The notes beneath the pieces were generated by a model. That model was not told where the DNA came from. It did not search any database and was given only the letters and a program-made list of their open reading frames with translations. A program made the position numbers and the translations under genes. This document shows positions 18,621 through 30,924 of a DNA stretch of 64,000 bases, piece by piece. Within the stretch, counting starts at the first letter, position 1. Every line of letters starts with the position of its first letter. Source of the DNA: Nepenthes gracilis (lineage: Eukaryota; Streptophyta; Magnoliopsida; Caryophyllales; Nepenthaceae); contig BSYO01000026.1 of assembly GCA_033239525.1 (NCBI GenBank), forward strand, positions 6,262,001-6,326,000. Reading direction: 5' to 3'.

Positions 18621-21600
18621 TGTGATGGATCACGTTCTAAAATCTATCATTAACTTATTTATAATATTTTATCTTTTATTCATTAATATCATAATCAATG
18701 GGATATAAGCCTTTCTTATGATTACTTAATTCTCTTGTACATATATAATAATCTTGACATACACATGATCCAAATACATCGCCAACCTCATTGGTGACTA
18801 TGACATCAGTCCAACAACAATATGATATTAGTTTCATGTTAAGGAATGATACCTCCTAAATCAATCATATATAAACCTATGAAAGTAGTAAACATTTACA
18901 ACATTTGCCCAACTAATATAAAATTATCATTGAGATATATTGTTTCTTATGTAGTCATCAAAATTGTCCAGATACTTTACATCATATCCTTTTACAATCT
19001 ACATCTAAAGTCAACTATAAAATAAAACTAACTACAGTACATACTAATTCAAAAATATAGGTCAGGAAAATTACATCTCCAGAGGAGTATATTAAATTCT
19101 TTGAACTTCACTCCTACTCATCAAGTAGGAACTCGTGCGGGTCATCTGAAGGGTTAATAAAATCATAAAAGAGTAAGTTAAATACTCAATAAGGTACAGC
19201 ATATAGCAAAGATCATGCAATCGTTTTACTTAAAATATAACAATAGGAATAGAGATCATCATGGAATATCATAACTAAAAATATGGTCAGAATACTTGGA
19301 CAATTCTCTTTTGACATCTTATCTTGATCTTTTCTTATTCTTCCTTTCAAACCATGCTAAAAATTTTCTTTTCTTACTTTTCTTTAGGAACTAGGGCCAA
19401 TAGGCCTTATTAGCTAAATGAGCAGTCGATCGAAGTCTAAATTGTATTTTTCTTAACACAATCAAAAGCCTATCCTTCTATTTAAGGACTTAGAGGTGGA
19501 CCATCTGCATACTATCTCCCTGTAGATTCGGCCAAAATCGTATTGTAATACTTATTTATTAGACAACGATCTTCTACTATAATATATTAAGACATACTGG
19601 AATATACTATTTATTGATCAATTATTGGTCTAATTTTTTTAATTCCTTTTAAAATTTATTATAAAACTTTTACACTTATTCTTGGTATTTCTTCTGAATT
19701 TTCTCCATATGGAGAAAATAATCATATTTCTTAACATTGTGTAGAACTTTTATTTAAACTTCTATAAATGTAGGAGTTAAAATTTAGCATTTAAATATTA
19801 GAGATGCAGCAAAATAGCAAAGTGTTATAATATGTATATATGCTGAAAATTCAGATGCATTAGTCGATTTAATGGCCTCAAAACAAATTTTACACATGCT
19901 GAAAAAATTAGAATTAGTACATAGTGCTTTTGGCCGGTTCAGTTATTGGTTTGATGGCCGTAACAATAGCCGGTTTGACCTACGTTACACAAGTTGAAAA
20001 TTCAGCATCAACACATGATACTTCGGTTGGTTTACTATCGGTTAAGGGCCGGTTCAGGGCCGGCTCATAGACTGAAAATTCCAGCATCATTAAGAATGCT
20101 TAGGCTAGTTTAGGCTATTGGTTCAGGGCTCGGTTTAGTGGCCGGTTCGGTGTATCCTTTGCAGTCGGTTCACAAGTTAATAGTTCAGCATCATCACATG
20201 ATGTCTTGGCCGGTTTGGCTACCGGTCCATCCGATTTAGGGGCTGGTTCAATATATTTTCATAAGTTATAAATTTTAGTACCAGCATGGATGCTTTTAGC
20301 CGGTTTTGTTACTGATTTAAAACTTGGTTTAGTGGCCGATTCAGGCCTAATTTTACAAGTTAACAATTCAGCATCATCACATGACACATTGGCTGATTTG
20401 ACTGCCAGTTCAACCAGTTTAGGGGTTGGTTCAACTTATTTTCATAGGCTATAATTTCAACATCAATATGGATACTTTTAGCCAGTTTTATTGCTGGTTT
20501 GGGGCCCGATATAGTAGCCAATTTAGGCCTAATTTTATAGGTTGACACTTCAATATCATCACATGATATCTTTGCTAGTTTGGCTATTAGTTTAACCGGT
20601 TTAGGGGTCAATTTAACTTATTTTCATAGGCTGTAATTTTAGCATCAATATGGATACTTTTAGCTGATTTTGTTATTAATTTAGGGCCCAGTTTAGGACA
20701 TATTTTACTAGTTAATACTTCAACACCATAACATGACAACTTGGCTGATTTAGCCGTCGATTCAGCCAGTTTAGAGGCCAGTTCAACCTATTTTTATAGG
20801 CCGCAATTTCAGCAACAATATAGATGCTTTTAGCCTGTTTTGTTATTGGTTGGGGCTCATTTTAAGCCTAATTTTATAGGTTGACACTTCAACATTATCA
20901 CATGATACCTTGGCTATTTGACTGCCGGTTTAACCGGTATGGGGGCCAGTTCAACTTGTTTTTGGCAGCTCGTTCAACGGGTGCTAAAAATTAGATTAAG
21001 AACATGGTGGTCCAGCAACCTACTTATCCACCTTGAAATTGATTTTTACTTGTTATGATGATATAGTAGTAATAATATAGTAAAGTAAAAAATTTAAGTA
21101 TTTTCAACATTGCTTGAAGAAAATCAGTAAGAAATCACAAGAAGTGAAGGAAAAGTTCAAGGTACACTTGCCCAAAATTCAGCTGAGTAACCATGGAGTA
21201 CTGATTTTTCTTACTTTCTTTTGGCCTTTTGATTCTAACTTCTCTTTTCCCTCTCATTTTCCCTTTACTCCTTCACTCCCTCACGTGGCCTTATATAATT
21301 TTGGAGGCCATTTTTGCTAAGTCATCCCATATGGGATGAGTTGCCACCAGCATCCCCATCAAGCTCTCCAAATTTAGATTAGTATTCTAGAATTTTTGCC
21401 AATTCATCTCCTAATTCTTATTTAATTGGCTCTTTGAGGTGTTGCCTTGTATTGTCATTTGATTGGCCTTGGAATTGGCTAATTTGTGCTGCTTGTTTAA
21501 GCGGCTTCCCATCGGAATTTCGGCTGCCCCACTGCCCGAATGATGTGTGCTTGCCGAAGCAAGCTGCTCTCATAGTGTTTCTAGTTGTTTGTGTCGTGCT

Positions 21601-22000
21601 GCTGCCCCTTTTGTTGTCCAACCAAATTTGATTATAAGTCATGCTAAGTCACTTGAATATTACTGCTGATAATTTGATTGTTCTGCTACCCCTGCCGAGC
21701 TGCTATATTTTGCTGTTGCCCCTGCTATTTTTTTGTCAATCAAATTTAATTCGATTGCTAATTGGTTAAAAAGTTAGCAACCGAATTGTCTTTTTATCAC
21801 CTAAAATTAATTCGATTGCTATTTAGTTGAAAATTCAGTAGTCGAGTTGTTTTCTTGTCAACCAAAATTAATTTGATTACTAACTGGATACATTGATTAA
21901 TTTTTGTGCCATTATTGCGTCCAGGGGTGGGCCTTTGGCTTCTGAATTTTTAACATAATTAACATAATTATCATAATTATGAAACTCGATCCTTATAGAA
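18621..22000 (-). mobile_element. gypsy-1 5' LTR region (right boundary approximate)
   Basis: Starts at TGTGATGGATCACG beside the PBS. Its first 960 bp match the truncated LTR at 1145-2106. The same landmark order recurs in the LTR at 38,782-42,400, including the block CACGTGGCCTTATATAAT (21281 and 41319). On the minus strand that block gives TATATAAGGCCACG followed by a purine-rich leader, which suggests the promoter. Similarity between the two copies fades near 22,000. No coding sequence; ORFs at 20,360, 21,114 and 21,418 are spurious. Confidence 0.6.
19920..20985. repeat. LTR-internal tandem array, ~170-183 bp period
   Basis: The anchor TCATCACATG or a near variant occurs at 20008, 20191, 20374, 20556, 20726 and 20895, giving spacings of 183, 183, 182, 170 and 169. 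Each unit also repeats the phrases GCCGGTT(C/T)-like and GGATACTTTTAGCC. About five to six diverged copies are present. Confidence 0.85.
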
Positions 22001-24083
22001 TGTCCACTTGACACACGCCCAAGCCAAGCTCAGGCACTATCAACTCAGAGCCTAGCACCCAACGCACACCTGAGATGTGCTCGAGCGCAAGGCTGTATAA
22101 ATTCAGCATCCGCGTTTATTTTTAGTTATTTTGTAGCATTTTTCCAAAGAAGACAGAGGGAGAGAGCCAAGGAAAGAGACAGGAAAGAGAGAAGGCTTAA
22201 GAATGTCCAATTCAAGTGATTCAAGGTTAGAATTTGGTGAATTGGGAGTAAAGGCAAAGTGCACCTCTATACCTCTTTCCTTTATTATTATTTTTGCTAA
22301 TATTTTGGAGCATTTTCTTATTCAAATACTTTTAAAACTCAAATTTTAATATTATGTTAAGCTTGCATGTGAATTTTTCATCATTTTGTAGTAAAATTCT
22401 AAGAAAATTTAAGTTTAAGTTCATATATAATGAATATATATGCTGTTTCTGCACTTTAAGCCTCAAATGTGTTGTAAAAATATGATATTATGATCCTGCA
22501 TATTCAATTTCGTGGTCAACCCTTTGCATGTTTGGAAAATGTATAATATATGTCCTGAAAACCCATAAAAATACCCTACATGCATGTTATTTAAGGTTAA
22601 ATTGGTAGAAGAATTTCACATGCTGAATTCTGTATTTTTAATTGCTAAAATTCTACACCACAAGGTAAATTTCATGGACTCTATGCTAATTTAGCATCTC
22701 AAATGTTAAAATTACATCATAGCATGATTTTTAGATGAAGTATAAGTTTATCATGAAAAAAATACATATAAAATTATGAATAAAAACTCTACAATTATAT
22801 TAAGTTATGATAAAAAAAATTTTGAGAATGGTGAAAACTAAAAATTAAGAAGAAAAGTATAGAGTTTTCCTAAGTAAAGCATTGGACTATGGATTATGAT
22901 TCAGCATATAGTATATAATTACATGTCTTAATATATTATCATAGTATATCGATATTCGAATCTATCATATGCAAGTGAGAAGCAACATTTGGCCCCTTTT
23001 ATAGGATGATATGTAGACAACCCATTTTTGAGTCTTAAATAGAAGCTTATAGCCTTTGATTATATGAAATCATACATAAGTCGATCTTCGATCGTTTATT
23101 CATTTAGTCAGTAAGACTTATTTGCCCTGATCCCTAAAAAAAAAAATAAAAATTGACCATGTTGTTGATAGATATGATTCAGAAGATATATGATAAGAAT
23201 AAGATAAAAAATTTGAAAATGCATTATGTTAATTTTCTGTACAAGTTCATGTCTTTATATTCAATCACATTCTATACTCCTAATATGTTTTAAGTATAAA
23301 ATATATATATTCATTGATATATTATGTATCTTGTTAAATTATTGACTCACTTTCTTACTGTTTTACTAATCCCTTAAATAATATGCATGAATTTTTACTG
23401 GATGAGCAAGAGAAAAGATCGGGAGTGTTCATAGTATTTTAATTTAGAAGTTCATTAGTGTTTTACGTTGGTAAATGTTTTCGGATAATGTTTAATGTAT
23501 CTATATGTTGTATTTTAATTTAATTTAAGTTTCGGACAATGGTTTATGATGTAATTGGCTTTCAGACAGTGCCTAGATGTCTAAAGTGTTGTGTTATGGC
23601 ATCCGATATTGATTAATGTATTAGTCTAAACTGCAACAGCTTATGATTGGATTAGATGATACATTTAGTAGATATTTTAAGTTTAGATAGCAGTTTGTAT
23701 TCAATTAATGTGGTTTTATATATTAATTTGGGTGTCAGATGTCCATTGTTGGATAACGGTTTGATTGATTCAGTAATTGAGGTTTTACCGGTTAAGTCGT
23801 GAATGTTTATTTTGCTTCTATAGATTTTATTATATTGATATTTGCATTTGAATAGGCATCATCCCTTACATAAGATCCAACGTCATGTTGTCTGGGTAAG
23901 TGTTGAAGCTATTCATAACGTGGCAATTGATTTGGGTCCTATGTTAAGTATTAATTTTTTTTTTATTTTGTGGTCGGTTGTGATTGCGGCATGGAGTTCA
24001 CCTCTAAAGAATTATTTAGAGGATAATCAGATAATTAATAATAATGATCTTATTAATTAGGGATCGGGTCTTGGGATGTGACA
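22001..24083 (+). mobile_element. Opposite-orientation LTR half ending in GTGACA
   Basis: Ends TGGGATGTGACA, a proper LTR 3' terminus on the + strand. The reverse complement of its right part matches the left ends of the minus LTRs (TGTGACATCCCACG at 38,782; GTGAGTCAATAATTTAAC ~23,345 against GTGAGCTAAATGTTAA at 39,109). A TATA-like GTATAAATTC at about 22,094 is followed by a purine-rich leader (22,145-22,200), which also points rightward. The left boundary is uncertain. Confidence 0.5.
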
Positions 24084-24777
24084 GAAGCAGTAACTAAATA
24101 TTTGAAACTCAATTTTCTTTATAAGAGAGGTAAATTTGACCAGAGAAAGTTTTAAGAAAAAGTAATCTATTATGTGAGCCATTTTTTCTGGATAAATACT
24201 ATTAGTGGCACCTGTTTTCCTCAAGTATGCGTTGTGATATTTTAACTTTTATCACTTAGTTGCCATATATGTTGTTTTGTATAATGAAACTAAGGGCTAC
24301 AAGTTTGAGTATGTTTAACACTCTGGGATTTAAAGTGTTAGATCCACCAGTTATAAAGATGAGTACACACTGACACACGGGAGGATAACACACAACAATT
24401 CTATAAATAGTGAGAGTGAGAGAAAATGAATTTTATTTCACTTGTCTGAGTTGTTCTATGTCACTATTTCACTTGAATGAGAAAATGGTGTCCCTTAACA
24501 TTACTCTTATTCTAAAAAAAACAGTAACATTGGATCTTGCAAATAAATTCAGCAACAATAGAGGAGAAAATATGTTCTTCAAAAACTTTGTTCTGGGGAT
24601 CAACTGATAAGCAAACATAATTCAGAAGACCAGAGTTCTGCTTTTTTGCATTTGACATAGCAGCAGTGTGAATCAATACATACAACTCAAACCCCTTTTC
24701 CTTTGGAAGGGCCCTATTTATGGATTTAGCACTGTAAACAGATAAAGAGATCATTTTCTAATTATTAGAAAGAAACG
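24084..24777. other. Downstream flank of NPC gene, no gene
   Basis: AT-rich. Expected to contain the 3' UTR of the phospholipase gene, but no decisive polyadenylation site was found. Short ORFs here (for example 24,410-24,607) show no domain. Confidence 0.5.
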
Positions 24778-27700
24778 TCAATGGTGCACTGAAGATCTGG
24801 TCGTTAGGGAGGACCTCATGTCTACAATGGCAGACAAATCTGCACCCAACTTAATAGCCTCTTTGCTTGCTCTAATGAACCTCCATATGGCCCCCTTGAC
24901 ATAGTCGTGAGCTTCTTTCACGTTCATTTTTCTAGTTATTTCATCCGGGAAGCTGCTCAAGAAATGGTCGCCAATGAGAACAGCAGCGAGTTGGACAATC
25001 TCGCTCTGGAAAGAAGACAATTCCCTAGTTTCATTTGCTTCCATCTTCCTCAAAGGAGCCACATCTGGCAGAACTTCTGCAAGTTCATCAAACAAGAGAT
25101 TCTGAATGAAGGCAAAGTGAAAGGGATATGAAATTAGACTTGACTTTATTCATTGGTTGTTTTGTAAGATTTTCATATTATTATGGTTTTTTTACGATCA
25201 GGAGTTCTTACCGTTAGAATTTTTTTATTATTAAAGTTTTCTTTATGTCAATTTTAGGTTTTTTTATCACAAGAGTTTAGGATTTCATTACGTTTTTTAT
25301 TCAAAGACATATGTTTGTTATTAATTATTGATGAATTGAATTATTATTGAAAGAATTTTGTTTCTCCGGCTCCCCTCTAAGTTGTATCCCTTTCCTTCCC
25401 CTTTCAGCTTTTCCCTTCTCTTCCCTTGCCCGCTTGTCCCCCTACCTCTTCTTCCCTGATCCTATGGGATCAATGGCTCTCAGGTTCAATTTTCCACTCC
25501 TTGTCTAGCTAGGAAAAAATTTAGTTTTCAATTTCCATCAAAAAGATTTATACTAAGTTGTGCCAGGAGTGAGAAAATCAAGGTAAGTTGATTGGAATTT
25601 TGATTGAATTCATGGATCGGAGACCCCCATGCCATCCTCAAATAAATTTGATTTGTGGTTTTATGTTTACAACCACAAATGAGAAAAGATTTAGTAAGGA
25701 GGAATTTACACAAGAATTAGGTCTTCCGCCTTTTTGATTTGTTTCAGAATAATGTGCACAGATCAAAGTGAATCTAACAGCATTTTACATAAGATTATGC
25801 TCATATACACAGCAACATGATGCATTTAATGCTTTAACGGATTTCCATTTCATCGAGGGTTAAAACTCTTTAGTGTTCATCATTGAGTTTATGCTCTCTT
25901 TTCTTTCTCATCTCCTTCAAAAAAGTTACCTGGACAATCAGTTCTTGGAGAGGTTAACTGCACAAAAACTTCCTCAAAAGTACCAGCCCATGCATCTCTA
26001 TGAGTCAAAAAGTTAGAGTTGAGGTTGAAAATCTTCTTAATTGTTGCCGGAATTGAAGAGTGCTCAAACTCTGAGTCTAGCGTTGGTCCTTTTGGTTTGC
26101 TTATTACTGCAAAAAACAACCAGAAGAACAAAGAACACTAGTGCTTCAGATCTAAGTTCACGGAATCCACATTAAGTGTCAAAAAAGAATTCCATCAGAA
26201 TAGCATTGGTCAATCAGAGGTCACCAAATCCTTCATGATTTCAGATACTTGCTTGACTAGTGACTAAACTAGCACAGAGTGTAGATTCTGTACTAAAGAG
26301 AACTAATAAAGGAGAAATATTTGAAGGTTGTGATACAGAATATATGGAACAAAGTCATGGGTTGAAGAATGACAGTGAGATCTCGCAGGGAAATTGGCTG
26401 CAAAGATAGCAATTAGTATTCTATGATAGAATTTCTTATGAAAATTTACAAATTGAAAAATCCATGGTGAGTCGAATTGAAAAAGAACTCTTCATGTGTT
26501 CCCTGGGTGAAATGCGTGCATTAGATAGTTATCATGAAACAACACATAGAAATTAAGGGATTGAGGCAGAAAACCATGACAGGAGAGCAATTGTGATTTG
26601 TTCCCCACAAATTAGCAAGGGACATATCAATTACAACTCCATGACTGGTTTTCTTGTGGAAAAAAACACAAGAATTTAATTAGGAAAAAGACATAAGATA
26701 AGTAGAGAGAGCAAATGGTAGAACTTTTACCAGTTCCTTTCATGATCCACGGAGAGACCATAATCGTTGGCACACGAACTCCAAGGCGGTCAAATTTGAA
26801 GAAATCAGGTGCAGGGCCTGTGTTCCCATCCGGATTAGGAATATCAACATAAGGAGTTTGGACATGATCATAGAATCCACCGTGCTCATCGTAAGTAACA
26901 ACCAAAAGAGTCTCATTCCATTGAGGGCTTGCTCTTAAAGTCTCGTATACCTCTTTGACTAATTTCTGCCCATTTGCTACATCATGAGATGGGTGATCAT
27001 CATTTGCAGGGTTGCCCTTTAAATCAAAGTACCTTGGCTCAATAGCTGTCAAGGGAGGAAGCTTCCCATCTCTAGCATGCTTCTTGAACGTGGAATCATA
27101 CCTCTGAAACTTAGGTACATACTTCAATTTCCTCAAATTTCTATAAAACAATGTGGAGGGCACGGTTTGAAAGTAAATCCCGAAGTCCATACCATTCTCA
27201 TGGAGTGAATCGAATATGGTCTTTTGAGGGTACCCTAGAGCTAGTTGTTTCTTAACATGGCTTATTGCTCCATGAGAAGTAGCGGAGTAAACAAATAACC
27301 TGTTTGGTTGAGTTGGGCCAGGAATTGAAGAAAACCACCTATCAAAAATTGCAAATTCTTGAACTAAAGTAGCAAATACAGGCACATTTCCAGGCTTAAA
27401 CCCTTTCATGACAGTTTCTGAGAGGTTTTGGGACATAGAAAGAGCTTGCTCAACAAAGCCAGACATGGAAGGAGTAGAGCTAGACCCAAATACCTGTTGT
27501 GTGACGTCCTCAAATGAGTGACCCGGATCCGGATCCACATATTCGGCATCATCAGTAAAGCAAATTGACTGAGAACTTTTTCCCTTGGTTGAGATTGGGT
27601 TGCATTCATTTCCTGTTACTCCATTGATTACTGGGTTTATGCTCTTCTTCATCCATCCAACTATGTGATCAAATGACCTGTTTTCCATCACCAAAACAAC

Positions 27701-27832
27701 AACGGTTTTGATGGGTGTTGCGGTTTTCTGCTGGGCTACACACATTGGCTGCTGGAAATCACTCAATACAGTGATAAACAGGAAGAAAATGACGGAAAAT
27801 GGCGGCATTTTTCTGGGTTTAGATTCTTTCAT
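24778..27832 (-). CDS. NPC1: Non-specific phospholipase C, NPC1-like
   Basis: Three coding exons on the minus strand: 27832-26731, 26106-25930 and 25076-24778 (1102, 177 and 299 nt; 525 codons plus stop, usual for the family). Junctions are ACTG|GTAAAA to TTTGCAG|TAATAA and CCAG|GTAAC to CTTGCAG|AAG; the phases close without a stop. An N-terminal hydrophobic stretch (about residues 11-25) looks like a secretion signal; Met9 is an alternative start. Family motifs: ENRSFDH (50-56), DPDPGH (100-105), PGPTQPNR (171-178), [11 protein letters not shown] (313-323), [12 protein letters not shown] (351-362); the C-terminus has [12 protein letters not shown]. These enzymes hydrolyse phospholipids to diacylglycerol and a headgroup phosphate in lipid remodelling and phosphate-starvation responses. 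The wording is nearest to NPC1; NPC2/NPC6 are less likely. It appears intact. Confidence 0.95.
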
Positions 27833-28030
27833 GGCTGGCTACCGAGTAAATTGCTCTCTTTGCAAATGGATTTTCTCTCCCACACCTCACCCTCTCACTC
27901 TTTGTCTCTATCTGTCTCTGTGTGTGCGCGTGTCTTCTCTCTCTCTCTCTCTGTCTGCAGAAAATGAAGCAATTACTCTGTCTTTTTAAACTTTTTTCCG
28001 GATTTGAGAATGAATACGGAAATCATGTAG
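27833..28030 (-). promoter_or_regulatory. NPC 5' leader and possible core promoter
   Basis: Upstream of the ATG the minus strand is purine-rich, including a (GA)n run at about 27,934-27,952, as in many plant leaders. A weak TATA-like TTTAAAAAG lies near 27,984-27,993. Assignment is inference. Confidence 0.35.
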
Positions 28031-29160
28031 AGAAATAAAAGGTGGGTACATGCAAAAAAGAAATAGGATCTGGTTCTATGAATATAATCAACCGACAGGG
28101 AACCGAAGAGGAAAATTTCCTCCTATATATGTACTATCTATTGTATTCTCATTGTCTTTTTAAGAAAGTAGAGTCTAACAATCTTCCCCATATTTAATTT
28201 TAAAAAACTAAGAAATAGAAAATTATATATATATTTGTTTATTTGTTTATTATAATTTTACTTTCAATTTTAATATTCATATTCATTTTGGTATAAATTT
28301 TATGATATGCATTGGCCAAACTCACAATATTCATATCACTTGTAACACACACCATGTAGAAAATATAATTTCTTTTATACTTCCTGAATTTTTTTATTTT
28401 TATCATGTATATGTTATTAAGTCAAAATTTTTATAATTTTTACGCATTTGTACTTGGTCGATTATTAAGTCAAAATTAATTATATATTAAATTTATATTT
28501 AGATAAGTTTTCATTAAAAAAAAAATAATGACATATATTGCTGTGATGGTGGGAGTGCCTGATCTCTAGTGGGAGCAATTCATCAATGCAAATTTAAGCG
28601 ATTCCCTTCCTTCACACCAACTCGTAATCTCATCTACTCAGCTTTATATCACTTTCACTTAAATAACAAAATGTCAATTGCATGCGCACTGTTATCTTAT
28701 CACCGACAGCACCATTATTTAATTGCAAAATTCTGTGTTCAGACATCTTTTTCAAAAGCACTCAATAGAGAAGATAGACAAGGGTTGAAGGATGCATTAT
28801 CTCTTTGCTCGCACATTGATTTGCCTTGGCAATCAGCTTACGTGTTATAATAAATACTGATTTTCATCTTATTATTATTTTCTAACAATTGTTATTCAAA
28901 TTATATAATTAAATTATGTATTTTATTTTAAAAGTTTTATTAAAAAAAGTTTAAAATAAAAGCGGATAGCTTGAATGAATGGGGCCGTTATTTAGTCAAC
29001 TCGTTCAGCTAATTGAAGAAATAGGATAAAAAAAAAAAAAAAAGCAAAGCTAAATTTTTTGAAGGGTTGATATATATATATATTAAAAAAGTAAAAAAGA
29101 AAAAATAAAGAAAAATCACCGCCACCCGCCTCTAGTAGAGAAGCTCCAAGAAGTGGAGCA
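28031..29160. other. Intergenic AT-rich region
   Basis: Upstream of the NPC gene. A 93-codon ORF at 28,569-28,850 (+) has no recognisable domain and unremarkable context. No RNA gene or repeat unit was recognised, apart from A/T runs near 29,030 and a short (TA)n at about 29,070-29,083. Confidence 0.5.
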
Positions 29161-29164
29161 AAGG

Positions 29165-29505
29165 GGAAGCTTCTGGACGGGAGAGTAGAAGCAGAGAGTG
29201 CGCAGAAAGAAAGAAGGAGAAAAGGAGAGAGAGAGAGGCAGAAAGAAAGGAGAGAAGGAGAGAAAGGGGAGCCTGCCGAAAGGCAGTGGGAAGGAAGGCG
29301 AGAGACCGAGAGATAGAGAGAGAGGGAGAGAGAGACAGAGTGTGTGTGTGTGTGTGTGTGAGCAGGAGAGTAAAGGCAGAGAGAAGGAGAAAAAGAAAAA
29401 GAGGGAAGAGAGGCAGAGAGTGAGAGAAAAGTGAGAAGCAGTGCGCGGGTAGAACAGGGCGAAGGAGACAGAGAGAGAGAAAGAGAGAGGAAGAGTTTGG
29501 TGAAA
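29165..29505 (+). repeat. Purine-rich low-complexity tract with (GA)n and (TG)10
   Basis: About 340 bases composed almost wholly of A and G on the + strand, with an alternating TG run at about 29,340-29,360. The long ORF through it (29,198-29,434) is a composition artefact. A TATA-like repeat just upstream (29,070-29,083) and the general pattern resemble the leaders of LTRs elsewhere in the window, so it may be an LTR relic. Confidence 0.6.
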
Positions 29506-30924
29506 GTTTAGAATAATTGTTTTCTTTTTTTTATCTCTAAAAATTTAATAGTTAATATAGTTGGTTCTTTTTCAGGTATATTATTTTATACCTTTAAATT
29601 TTAATTTAATATTAAATTTATTTTTAAATTAATGGGGCTCTATCAACCTTATACTAAACACTTTTTATTATTATGGATTAGTTTAGTTTTAGTTTTATAT
29701 CAAAATGTTACAATTTTACATTATGCGATATTATAAAAACTAATATATTATAACTAACTGTTGAATTCTTTTAGTTATTTTATATTACTGTTATTATTAA
29801 ATCTTACACTTTATTTGCCCTATTTTTTTTTATTTTTTTGGTCATTGAATTGTTTGACCATTATTATCGCTATTATAATTTTATATTTTTATCATTTAAT
29901 TTCTCATATTTTATTTATTAAATTTTTATGTTTTAATTCTTAGATTATTAAGCGGCTTCCATTCTTATAATTTTATATTTTTACTCTTTAATTTTTATCA
30001 CTAATAGATAATATAACTGTTATAAGCATTTTAATTTTTGATAATTTAAAATTTTATTATTTAATTTTTTATATTTTATAATAATTTTATGGGCCATATC
30101 ATAACCGTTATGACCGCTCCTATTATCATCAATATAATATTTTAATTTTTTTTAACATTTTTATAATATAAAATAATTATAAAATTAATTTAAAATAAAA
30201 AATTAATTTCTCATGAATACGATATCCAGCTAAAAAAAAAAAATTACTGAATTCTCATACATTTAGAAAGTTAAAAAAACAAAAAATACCGATTAAAAAT
30301 TGATCACATTATATAGCCAATGTTTGGTTTTCACCTTTAAAAAACGAAAATAAAATACCGCTACATTTTTCCAAACCATCCTAGAAGAAAATATCAAAAA
30401 CATCCATAGGACCGTTTTGAACGGTACATAGAGATAAGACAGTGCCAGATGTAAAAGAAAATTATCCATAAGAACATGGACAAAGTATTACCCAATACCA
30501 AATATATCAATCAATTTATTACGAATACGGTGGCACCGTGATGAAATTTGCAAATGTCCAAGACTTGATACTAATCTTTCAATCTATGCAAAACGATCAA
30601 ACTATTAGAAATAATTTAACCAAACTCGTAAGGATTACATACCAATCAAAAACCTATAGAAGTTCAATCACCTTTGAATCAATTGTGAATCAGTCTCTAC
30701 ATTATGATTTCGTGGACATAATTTAATTCATGATATTTGTAATTATTAAGTACCAACGAACTCCATAAGTCTGGACACCGTTATTTTTCCGTCAAAATAT
30801 TTGCCGAGCTGCGTCCATCAGGCATACCCAGAGGCATGATTATACTAGAGCGAAAACAGGGAAAATTTCGGCATTTTCTTGTGAAAAAGACTATACAAAC
30901 ATATTCAATAACCATGTGATCTAA
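29506..30924. other. Intergenic AT-rich region downstream of CBS gene
   Basis: Very AT-rich to about 30,350, with loosely repeated phrases such as TATAATTTTATATTTTTA (29,873 and 29,968). The part nearest the gene (30,750-30,924) should hold its 3' UTR. A 62-codon ORF at 30,538-30,726 has no domain. Confidence 0.5.

Noticed and set aside
27538..27548. Possible alternative splice or frame in NPC exon 1 (overlapping 67-codon ORF 27,406-27,609)
   Set aside because: Exon 1 is open and carries all family motifs through this region; the overlapping frame is a shadow.
28569..28850. 93-codon ORF upstream of the NPC gene (+)
   Set aside because: No domain, no plausible splice partners, and AT-rich surroundings where such ORFs arise by chance.
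29198..29434. Arg/Glu/Lys-rich ORF
   Set aside because: Composition artefact of the purine-rich tract.
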